Shown here: in pieces, positions 1-12,300 of the stretch
Numbering within the stretch: the stretch's first letter is position 1
How the letters are laid out: every line of letters begins with the position of its first letter
Source of the DNA: Mytilisepta virgata
Taxonomy: Eukaryota; Mollusca; Bivalvia; Mytilida; Mytilidae
Assembly: GCA_028015205.1 (NCBI GenBank)
Contig: CM051517.1
Coordinates: forward strand, 62,123,455 to 62,187,454
DNA length: 64,000 bases
Direction of reading: 5' to 3'
Translations under genes and position numbers: made by a program
The notes under the pieces: model-generated
Seen by the model: the letters and a program-made list of their open reading frames with translations, nothing else
The model's database searches: none
Told to the model about the DNA's origin: nothing

Positions 1-345
1 ACGTTTTCAATAATTTATAGTTTAAATTGTTGCTAGCTTTTGTAGTCAGCACAGAGTAATTTTCATAGATTTTATTTTAGATATGCTATTTTTGTGTGAT
101 TTGGAAAAGTAACTATAATTACTAAAAAAAACCCACTTGATTATCGTACAAAGATAGGCCATATATTTTTACAGTTCCAAAAATGTTAATTTTTTTGATA
201 AAAAATAATTAGTATCTCACTCATGCATAGTTCTATGCATAGATGGTTTTGGCTTTACCCTTTTGGTATTTGGTTTTTTTTAATTTGCGCTTCAATTTTT
301 GGATTATTCTTTTTCATCAAAATTGATATCAATTAATTTTTACAG
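1..345. other. intron upstream of the first visible protease exon
   Basis: AT-rich DNA without a credible ORF. It ends in a polypyrimidine-like stretch and a TACAG acceptor at 341-345, directly before the first visible protease exon. The start codon and signal-peptide exon of that gene must therefore lie to the left of the window. Confidence 0.6.
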
Positions 346-3300
346 CTTGTTCAGATGCTGGTGGCTACTGTTTATATGAGGCAAATTGTGGCGCAGATGT
401 AGGATCACGGTACACTTGTGAAACCGAGGGACTGGTTTGTTGCCTTCCGCCAGTGTGTAAGTACCTTTAAGGCACCAATTTTGAAAGGTAGTTTTAACCC
501 TTAATTTTTATGAACAATAAACTAAAAATTTAAGTAACTTGACATAGTTGTTCAAATATGTCAGCCCAAAGATTATAACGAAATAGGCCTGCATTTGTAG
601 ATGTCCTGTTTTTTAAGTCAGTGTAAAACCTAGTTGATAAATGATTTATTTTTTTCATACATATTATATCAGTAAATAAATGTTTCTCACTTATTTGGTT
701 GAATAAAATTGGAAGTTTGTAAAGGAATAAACTGTTTTATTTATTATATATTTTCCCTCGAAAATAAATTTTAGTGCCTGACAGTACATGTGGTCAAGCG
801 GGAGGAGCATCAACCAGAATTGTACATGGAGCTGAAGCGGAAGCTAACCGTTGGCCATGGCAAGCTTCACTTCAGACTCCCTCTGGATTTCATTTCTGTG
901 GAGGGTCTCTTATTCATAACCAGTGGGTTGTAACGGCTGCTCATTGCTTAGACGGGTATGTAGACTGTCGAGTCAGAAAAATTATTTCAAAAAGAGTTTA
1001 TAATTTCGATGAGGATTTCATTTTCAGCTTTTTATTACACGTATTTGACATTAAAAAATTGTTTCTACTAAATATGGTATATTCGTACTTCTTTCACATT
1101 TAAATACAATATATTTTGTAAGCAAATTAAGAAGCCTAGGTAGACATAATATACGGATACAAGCCTGCATGATTCATATCGCAACAATATCAAAATGGTG
1201 TTCTCAGAAAGAATTTCTCAAATATAACCTGATAAGGTTTCTGTTTGATTTCCTTTTTACGGCAATCTTATACATGAAGGCCATATTTTGACACTTTTTG
1301 ATAATATTCTATCAATTTATTTTGAAGGAGTGAGTTGAAGGTCGTTCTTGGGGAACACGACAGAACAATTGCCCATGGACCGGAAATTACCGTTGGAGTT
1401 GCCAAACAAATTTTGGTGAGTATATTGGAATATTTCTTGCGTCACAATAGTTAAAAAAACCATCAGCACTAATATTCACCAATAAGAGGGTGGGATGGGG
1501 ACGTAAATTATACAGGGCACCAAATGGGATAGCGACCTGAAGTACCTGTGAAAACTCCAATGCAAAAAATCTCATTTCTAAACTTTAAATATTCTTTTCC
1601 TCATTTTTTTTAAAACCCAATTTGTAATATTTATTTTTAAAAAAATGTTATGGATAGGTAAGCACATCCATAACATGCTTATAAATTTGGTTTAAAAATC
1701 GGTTAACAAAGTTTGATTTTCTAACGCAATTATCAATTATCACATGTATCAATGATTTAGGAATTCCTCAAATTGTTCTTTTTGTGATGTTTCTTAGCAC
1801 GAAGGTTACTCAGAAGGAGCACCGTATCCAAATGACATTGCCTTATTAAAGCTGGATTCCGCTGTTGAATTAACCCTAGAAATAAGACCAGCGTGTGTAC
1901 CAAAGGCAGGAGAAAGTTTTACAAGCGAACATAACTGTTGGATATCGGGATGGGGAGACACAAAAGGTTTGTGTTTTATTTAGTTTCTTTTATTCATATA
2001 AAGTTATAGAAATATAAAATTTGCTCGACTAACACAATCTATGATTTTACAATATGAAATCAACTTACGGTATTGCGACTGATACTGGAACAGACTGATA
2101 ATTTTGTCAAAAGGGGCGTAAAACGACTAAAATGTATTCATACGTTTTAGTCGTTTTACGCCCCTTTTGACAGCTCACCATTTCCATTTATTTTTCTTGT
2201 TATCTATTGTCGCATGAGCTGTTTCGCAATTTACTTAGTTTTTTGATAATTTTGTCAACCCTGTGTTTAAGTCCTAATTTGATTACAGTAACTGCAACCA
2301 TTCTTGTTTATACACTCAGTGGCCATAAATGAGTTCCCACTTGTAAATTTTCCTATATAATTCATATTAAACTACATTTTTCAGAATAATGTCTAAATGC
2401 TATTTCTTGTCCTATAATTGTAAATTTTTTGTTAAATCTCAGAAATATTCAACGTTTCTTTGGATAATTTTGAAATTTTTCTGTGATTCCGAATTTTGGA
2501 GAAATCATTATTTAAAGACAAAAACCATTTTAAGCGTGTGAAAATTACATAGGTTTAATAGGGAAAATTTTATTTAAAATTCAATATTTGTATTTAAATC
2601 GTGTTTTTTAATAAAAGATAAAATATTATAATATTTTAATGTTATATGCATAAATTATAGATGTTTCTCTACTCGTCAATACAAATTTAATTAAAATAAG
2701 ACAAAAATAACTTGACGACAAAATTTTGAAAAATTGTGGTTTTACATAGTTTATAGGAAAATTCCCAAGTGGAAGCTCATTCAAGACCACTGAGTGTACC
2801 TATTTTATTTGCCTTTCTTGTTGCTATGTGCTTTTCTAATGGATTGTGTATATTTCCTTGTGTCTTTTTGTGTTTTGATTTTTGTCCCAAGTCGGGAATA
2901 TTATGGTCATTGGGAGGTATAATATATTCAAATTCTTAATTTTTCAACCTGATAATGGGATGTAGTGTTGTTTCTTCTGACTCTTGATCATTTCTAATGT
3001 CCATTTATGGAATCGCAACATGGTGTGGACTGGCTTTCCCACTTACTGGAGATCGCATAGTGCACTGGATACCAAACAATAGAAAATCGGATTCATTCTT
3101 TGTTTGTTTAGTTGGAGTTTTACGCCTTTTTCAGCACATTTGGCTATTTCGCGGCGGCCAGTTTTTATTGGTAGAGGAAGCCGGAGTACCCGGAGAGAAC
3201 CACCGACCTTCGGTAGGAAAATTGGCAATCCTTGTCAATTAAGATCGGAGTCGAACACACCCCGCCACAGGTGAGATTCGAACTCACAACCTCAGCGTTC

Positions 3301-6300
3301 ACATACTAGTGATCATTTAGTAGTCATGACGAACTACCTAAACCACTCGGCCACCGAGGCCCTCTTCATTCTTTGGAAAGAAAAGAATAGAGTAACAGTA
3401 TTAACTAACTTGTCAGGTGGTTTATAGCAGGAAGTGCCTTATAGTCAAATTTTCTCGTACAAAGTTTGGCTTTTGTGTTAATCTTGGATAGTTATTAATT
3501 CTAAATTTAAAAAAAACAGAACAGGACCATTGCTAACATTGATACCAGACGAAGATAAAACATAAAAATTTACTCAGTATAACGGAAGCTTAAATTCAGA
3601 GGCAGTAAAAACTGATCTGGGTCTTTGGTTCAAGTGACTACAAACAAATTAGAATGCTATGTCATTTTACAATAGTTTAATGGAATATTTGAATATGATA
3701 TGATCATCGGTTTTGTTCTGTTTTGCATCTCTAATCTGAAATGAAATTAATTTATATTATATTATTTTCAAAAAGAATTTATTTCTACACTTTACTGTCG
3801 CTTGTTTGCTAGATTCAAATCGAAAATGAGTTCGTTTCAGTTTTACATTTGAAAAATTCTTATTCAAATAAACCGACAAGTAGATCTTACATTTTTTACG
3901 GTCATTTTTGAAACAATTGTGTTACAGTTTTATTAAGAATTTAGAATCTCTAAATATTCGGAATTCCATCGTAACATAGGATATGTAGCTATTGATAATA
4001 TGCCTCAGCTTCTTTTTTTCTTTTACCTTGCGGCATTTAAAGAAAAATATGAGTGTGTCTTTTCTTTTAAGAAATTCACAAACTGCTATTAATATTTGCA
4101 ATAATACGTAAGCCTTAATAATTCTTATAAAAATACGTTAGCTATATGCAACTCTCGACTGTACATACTGAAAAACAACAAATATTACTCACATAGGCCA
4201 TAGCCTTTTTTAATTCCATAGCCGCCAGAACCGATCCCACCTCCAAAGCCTCCACCCGCTGCGCCACCAAAGCCAAAACCGGCTCCAGCGCCAAAACCAC
4301 CGCCGGCTCCACCCCCAAAGCCACCGCCAGCTCCACCAGCAAATCCACCACCGCTTCCACCTGCAAATCCCCCTCCATAGCTATAGCGTGAAACGCAGGC
4401 GTAATAAGGCCACCATTTGATTGAAATGCATTTCTTCCACCAGGGACAGACTCTTGGCTATAAATAAATGTAACAAACATTCCGATGACGTGGAATTCGG
4501 AATATAACGAAATTTTTCAGTGGGAAATGTTTTACATTCATGGATAACTGCATGTTTGTTATCAGTAGTTAATTGACGATAAATTAATAAACAAAAATGG
4601 AAACGTGTAGGTTATGTAGTTTTCTTCAGATTAATATCTGACTATCAGCCGCAAGTCATTAGGTAATACCAAATTGATCTTTAGTTGTTTCGATTTCGCC
4701 TGTCTGATTTTTGGACTATGTTAATTTTAAGAATTAATTTTTTTGCCGCTTCATTTTGCAAAAATGCTAAACAATCGCCCCAAATTCTTTATTATTCGTA
4801 TCATATTCCAGCATCTCGTGTACTTTAGAAATACTCACCCTGGACGTATTATTATAAAATAAGAATATTATTTTATGCCTTATTTTAGCACACTTTTAAA
4901 TTAATTTGTTTTGTATACGTTTGAATGGATGAATTATTGTTTAATGTCCAGTGGCAACCAGGTGCATATCAGGACGAGAACATGTTGATATGATAATGAA
5001 TAATCCCTGCTTTGTACTAGACCGACACACTGAGCCGGATTTTTGATGTGCTAGCCCACGAGGTAACTGTCCGTAGGAAGACATATCACCTCACTCGGAC
5101 ACATTATACTGACTCCGAGCCGACCAGTCTTTGCTCTTACTCCTGGATGCCGCGTGCTTGGCGGAGAAGTAGCAAATACCAATTTTATTGTCTTTGGTTT
5201 GACCCGGCCGGGGATCGAACCCGCGACCATCCGCACTCGGGGCGAGCACGCTACCACTAGACCACCGAGGCGGTGTATACGTTTGAAATGATACACAAGC
5301 TTATCATGCTTATGGTGCATATTCGATTACATGTACAACGTGTCTGTTAATTTTATTTTAGAGAGATTTTTGTAATGTTATACACAATATTTTTTTTATA
5401 GATTAAGTTATACATCGTGCAGCCAGAAACCATGTTATCATTTTAAAATTTTACAATTGCATAACATTTTGATCTATATATTTGACATTAATAACCTATA
5501 TACACAAATAAAATAAAACGGCCGTGGGGTGACCGTAATGCATGTATACATATTTATATTGTCAAAGCACATTTTCTTTTAAAATTTCTTAATGTGTAGT
5601 AAATATAGACCAAAATGACAATTTCACAAAGCTATAGAAGTTATAAAAATTTATAAATAAATTTAAAAAAAATAATAATAACAAAAAAGACATATATAAT
5701 TACCCAGGAATAACATCTTGCCTCTGATCCTAAAAAAGAAAAAAATCATGAACATTTAATTTCGAATGATGTTGGTCATGTGTTGGTTGGCCAGGAGAAA
5801 CATTTGGTGAATGATACAAAATTAATATGAAAGTCCTTGTATTCTGTATGTGGTAGTTTAGTTAAGAAATCACGGGCTTGTTTTCGCAGTTTCATTTAAA
5901 TAAATTATAAACACCGTTGTTTAAAAACAAAAAGAAGTTTTCAATAATTTAATGGTTACCCACTTAGTCGGTAAAAATGCCTGAAACAAGTTATTTGCGC
6001 AAAAGTTAGTATGTTTAATGAAAATCACAAAATATTTTACGGATGAGAGAGTTACCTACCTTGGATCAAACATCCAACGAGAACAATGCACAGAACAATA
6101 CAACTTGCCACTTTCATGTTGACTCTTTTGATACGTAGATATTCTTAAATAAAGAGAAAAGTCGATTCATTGTTCTTTGCTAAAAAGTCCTGTAGTTAAA
6201 TATTAGGCCACACCAAATTTATTTTTAGTTCTTTGGAATTCGCTGCTCCCGATTTTCTGACTTTGTAAATTTAAAAAAAAATGCCGTTTCATTTTGAAAA

Positions 6301-9300
6301 AATACTGAAAATTCGCCCCAAATAAAAAGTGCTCGCCTGCATCTAAAATTTTGTAAAATATAGGGTTTTCTTCGATTTTTTGCAATAATATAGTTGAAAA
6401 AAATTGGTGCCGCACGTAAATTTGATCTTCGCCTGAAAAAATCTAATCCTCAAGAAAAAAAAATATAATTAAAATTTCGCTCGCTCGCACATATTTTTGA
6501 CATAAACAATCCAAAGAACTAAAAATTAATTTGGGTGTCGCCTTACATTACAAATCTTCAGGGAACTTAGTCAATTAATTAAATTTTTTATTGCAAAAAG
6601 TAAACGGGTTAAAATGCAAACATTACACGAATGACAGCTATGTACATAAATAATATACAACACATGAATAAAATTCTAACATTTTAAAGTTAATAATTAT
6701 ATATAAGTATATAGATAGATAATTGGCCAATGTGGACCTCATTTTCGCAAGACCGTGGATTGCTTTATATAGCCCACAACATTAGGCAAATTATGTTTAT
6801 TGGGATTTAAAATAGTTTAAAGTTTGAGTCAAGCAGGTTAAAATTTATAAGATAATGGTTGTAATTGCATTTATAATGGGATTTCTAATATTATTACTGA
6901 TTTGACAATGAAGGAAAAAGTGTTCTTCGTCATCTAAAATTTTACAAACTTTACAAACTCTATGTTCTCTCAGAATTTTCTTGTATGGACCTATTTCAAT
7001 TTCCAGGTTATGGTCACTTATACGGAATTTTGTTAAAAGTTGACGACTATTTAAATATTTTAGATGACACAAGTAGTCTTCCAATTTAACTTCATTTTTA
7101 AGTTTACTATAAAGATAAAGTTTTGAACTGTTATCTATATATTGTTTGTTTAGTTGGGGTTTTACGCCGTTTTCAGCACATTTGGCTATTTCGCGGCGGT
7201 CAGTTTTTATTGGTGGAGGAAGCCAGAGTCCCGGAGAGAACCACCGACCTTGGGTAGGAAAATTGGCAATCCTTGTCAATTAAGATGGGAGTCGTACACA
7301 CCCCGCTATAGGTGAGATTCGAACTCACAAACTCAGCGTTGACAGGCTATAGTGATCATTAGTAGTCATGACGAACTACCTAGACCACTCGGCCACCGAG
7401 TTATCTATATATATTTGAAAGTTTCTGAAGAGTGATTTTATTATAATGTTCGTTAACAATATTTTTAATTGGTGTTTTTTAAGTGAATGTTTTATTAGTT
7501 TATCAAAATCAACATATTCTTCTTCATCAATATTAAACTCTGTAAAAATGTTCTTTGTAAACGTATACCAAGTATATATTCCATCTTCAAATATAGACTT
7601 ATTTACTTTGAAAGCGTCTTTAACTTATTTATTTCTATATGCACAAAGGATTTTTTTCGTCCGGTATTTCCTCAAGGGGACAGGGGACTACTCCAAATAA
7701 AATTTGAAGAATTAGTGTGCTGGAGTAAAGGGTAATTTCATTCGAAATTTATAGTGTACATTATTTCTTTTGAACATGTATTAATAATCGCATACATCTT
7801 AAATGAAAAAAAAAAACACAATTTTTATGTGCACAAGTCCATAGTTCAATACAAAAACAATATTAAGTACTTTATCTTTTTCATAATCTTTTTCGATTTA
7901 ATGTTTTTTTATTATAATGGCCAATGTCGAAAGAAAAAATGTTTTGCTAAATTTCGCTTCACACTAGAAATCACTCGGATGGAATAGAAGAAGCAGAGAT
8001 CTTATATTCTGTACTACACGCAAAATCCATCGAATGTTTTATTTTTTTTTTTTAAATTACAGTATCGGTGTGGAGCCGATACAACCACTGTGCTCCTAAA
8101 TATTCTCATTGAGTAACAGCAAACTGTTGCGCTTTTGGAAAATCAACGTTAAAGATAAATGAGAAAAAAATATACATTTCATAAATATTCTTGAGTAAAT
8201 TCTAGATTAGAATTTCCGGCAACGTCTCTTATTTGGAATATAGTGTCACTAATTTGCTGATTGTGTATTGGGCCTTGTATTGATTCAAGGTTTGCTGTAT
8301 TGGTGCCAATGCCCGTAGGGCCGAGGACCAATACAGCTGACCGAGAATCAATACAGGGCCAATATAGAATCAGCAAGTTCGTAACACTTTTATTAAATAA
8401 TCTAAACAGTCCATATGGCCAGTCCGTATGGCAAAATAGTATGCAAAACCGGTCCGTATGGAATTCCATATTGCCCTGGTCCCAAATTGTCGGTCAATAT
8501 GGAATTCCATATTGCCTTGGTCCCAAATTGTCGGTCCATATTGAATTCCACATTGCCCTGTTTCCAAATTAAAATATTATATATATATATCAAATTTTGT
8601 AAACTAAAATTTCAGACGTTATATAAATAAACCAACGAAGGACCCATTGTGGGCATATTTATGGCTGCATGCAAAATTTTAGAAGAATCTAGCAGTCATA
8701 TTGTACATTAAAACACCTACACTCTTAAAAGTTTGAATTCCTTACCTTGATGTCGGCGGACAGTTGGACAGTAAATTCGAATATCTGCACTCTTATTTAT
8801 ACTAAACTGTTCACTGTTCACTTTTCACTTTTCGATTTTTTTTATTTTTGCATGTAAATCGAACATGTTGACATCACCACAATTACGTTACATATCTGAA
8901 TTCGTCATAAATTTTTAAAATCCTTATATTTGAAAAAAGTGGTTTTAGTGAAAAAACACGCTTATTATCAGTATAATTTATTGGGTTCGTGAAAATAAAC
9001 TGTAAAAACAATTGATGATTAATATAAAATACAAATTTTCGTTTTTTCCCCATAAATTTAGATTTTATTCTTCCTTGTTTAAGCTAAACAAAATTAGATG
9101 TCAGTGTGAAGTATTTTGAACCAACATCAATTTCCGTCGTTGTTATGTTACAACCCCCCCCCCCAAAAAAAAAAAAAAACCTAAATATATAAATGAATAA
9201 ATTAAAAATTAAAAAAAAAACATCCTAATATATTTCATCACCAGATCCTAATACAAGTATACTTTTTATCTTTTAAGTCTCGACACGAAATGACCTGAAT

Positions 9301-12300
9301 TAGTCGGAGTCAGAATTGTATCAAATAATTTCATGCACAAACAAATACATGTAATATCATTACTGTAAAACTGTAGACCTTAGTGGATACTGGTCAAAGG
9401 GCTTCTTGTTTGAAAAAAAACCGTGTTAAATGAACCAAACTTTGATGTGTCTGCAGACCTTGTTCAAAATTATATCCAATGATCTAATTGAGATTAATAA
9501 ACTGTCGAAATTAATTGGTTAATCGTAAGACCACAAAGAAAATTTGCTTAAAATCTCCTTGTTTGAAATGATCTTAGCTATTTTAACCATGCAAACTTCG
9601 ATAGGATTATCATTTGCATGATGGAGGACTCTTTAATACGTTATGTCAGACAAAATGGCAGTCAGCCTCAGATTTACACGAGAGCTTAAGAAAAAATTAA
9701 CTTTTTTCAAATCCGGTCTTCTTGAAAATTTCAAAAGTGCCACTTTCTCGTGCTATATTTCAGCCATTGTCGTTTCATTGTTTTCGCCAATATTGGTATA
9801 TTATGTTTTTGAATGATAACAAATAGATACCAAAAATCAGATGCTGAAGTTGAAGTTATCTATTGTCTTAAAGGCCCAAAAATGATAATTTAATGTCTGA
9901 ACTGTCTCCCATAGCGATATTAACCATTTAGAATATTTCTATTAACTAACTTGGTAGTTATTATTGGGACGCATACCAGGCCATGGGTTGATAATTTTTG
10001 AAAGGCATTTTGCGACGTTATAAATGTTCTAAGAATGGCCCAAGACGATGTTTTTAAAAGAAATAACCGCAAGATTACTTGCTTCTTTGCTGGCTGGATA
10101 TTTTTTTTTTCAGAATCAAATGTCAAGTGTTTTTTTTGTGTGTTTACAAAGCATGTAAAGGAGAAAAGGGATTTTAAAGACGGGAATGAAAATGAGATCC
10201 ATGTCAGCAAAAATTTCTACTCTAATACTTTTTGTCTATTGTATATGTACAGTTTTGTCTTATTAATGGCTTCATCCTTGTTTGCGAAATACGCAAATTA
10301 ATTTTCTCTGAGGTCCTATGGCAACACCCAATACTATAGCAGGCTGTTTGGCGTCAGAGAAATCTCGGAATACTTGGAATGCTGCCACAGTAGTGTATCT
10401 GTCAAATTATGACTATAATCTTTTTAATTTAACAGTCATTAGAATTGAGGAAATGAGACCTTAAAACAGTCATTATTGAATTTTCATATGTAATATTAAT
10501 TTGCTTATAATGTTTTAATATAAGTGTTTTGATATATTTGTTCATGTGTATATTTTTGGCATGCTATAACCAAACGGTTCTTTGACTCTGTTTGTGAAAA
10601 GTGTTAAGTTCACAGTTTCGTATCTGTACATTGCATTCCTCGATGATAAATTCAGTTCCGCTATACTTACGTCTAACCATCAGAATTCGCGTACCTTAGG
10701 AGATCATTACATTTAGACAGTGAATTTCGATTTTTAAGAGGATAATAAATTCTCCTTTGTTCATCAAATTTAAATGACTTTGTGATAAATGTAGTATAGA
10801 ACCAAAGTTGATTGACTACTTGCGGGTCAGGTAAAATAATGCAGACACATTTCTAATAAATGTCAGTCGGTTTTTCAGATTTTTACTCCTCAATTAACAC
10901 GTAACATTTCTTTAAAAACCGCGAAATATTTTTATTACCACCATAAAATATCAATGCATTAGGGAAAAAAAAATAAATGCATTAATAATTTACCCTCTGT
11001 CGTGTGTCTGTCCCGACATATGTGCTTTATATCCTTTTATAGATATCAAACATGTTTTTATCATTGAAGCTTCTCCACAAAGACACAATTGTTTGAAAGC
11101 ATTTTTTAGCAACGGCGTCTTTTTATTGCTAACAAATTATCATTCATTTTTTGCACAATGTCACTTTCCTTTATATATTTTAACATGGTTTTGAAATTCG
11201 CTTAATGGTTTTATTTAAAATTACTGTTGAAAACAAAGTCCCCTTTTAAATTGTGAATTTACAAGCCTATAAATATTATACAAAATTAATGTTTATTTCC
11301 GATAAATATGTGATTTTGTATATAAATGCATATTTCAGTGTTCTCATTTCAGGAATGGATTGCGTGCGCAAACGTCAGTTATGTGAATACTCTTTCAATA
11401 GTGGAAAGCTAAGACCAAAATGAATAATTCAAATACAATAACATTGTACACGTGTATAAAAGTTTTCTTGTCAGTTTTATATGGAGAACGAATGATCAAC
11501 GGTTAAAGCAAATCAGATTGAGAAAAATTGTATCACCAACCACGAACTGTTCTTATACCGTTCTGCGTATAAAACGTTTTCTTCGTTGTTTCTAAATAAG
11601 ACAGTTTTTCGGGGATAAAGCAACTCGTATTTTTAGCTCACCTGACCCAAAGGGTCAAATGAGCTATTCTCATCACTTTGCGTCCGTCGTCCGTATAATT
11701 TTACAAAAATCTTCTCCTCTGAAACTATTGTGCCAATTGGAAATTAATTTGGCAGCATTGGTCCTTAGATGGTCCTATTTCAGAAATGTGTCAGTTTACC
11801 TGGATTGTCAACCAAGATGGCCTCCACGGCTAAACTTAGTTAAATATAGGACCTTATAGGAAAATTCATTGAAAAATCTTCTTGTATGAAACCACTTAGC
11901 CAGTTGGAACAAGACTTAGCAGAAATGGTCCTTAGATGGTTCTTAGAAATGTGTCCATTGACCTGGACTGTCAACAAAGATGACTACCACAGCTGAACTT
12001 AGTTTAACATAGAACCCTATAGAAAAACCAGCCGAATTGACTGCAACTTAGCCAGTTGGAACAAGACTTAGCAGAAATGGTCTTTAGATGGTTCTTAGAA
12101 ATGTTTCCATTGACCTGGACTGTCAACAAAGATGACTACCACAGCTGAACTTAGTTTAACATAGAACCCTATAGAAAAACCAGCCAAATTGACTGCAACA
12201 CTTTAATTTTTAGTCCTGCTCAAGGTGAAAAGTTAAATCCAGGTGAGCGATACAGGCTCTTGAGAGCCTCTAGTTATTTGATGAGAACAAGAATGGGGTG

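Noticed and set aside
4142..4480. 112-codon minus-strand ORF rich in Val/Ala/Leu
   Set aside because: A shadow frame of the Gly-rich exon at 4185-4457; the spliced frame with signal peptide and GGGF repeats explains the bases better.
5200..5273. tRNA gene from intact A and B boxes
   Set aside because: No proper cloverleaf acceptor stem and a SINE body follows directly, with target duplications; the same holds for 3300-3362, 7330-7400, 27300-27366 and 55790-55850.
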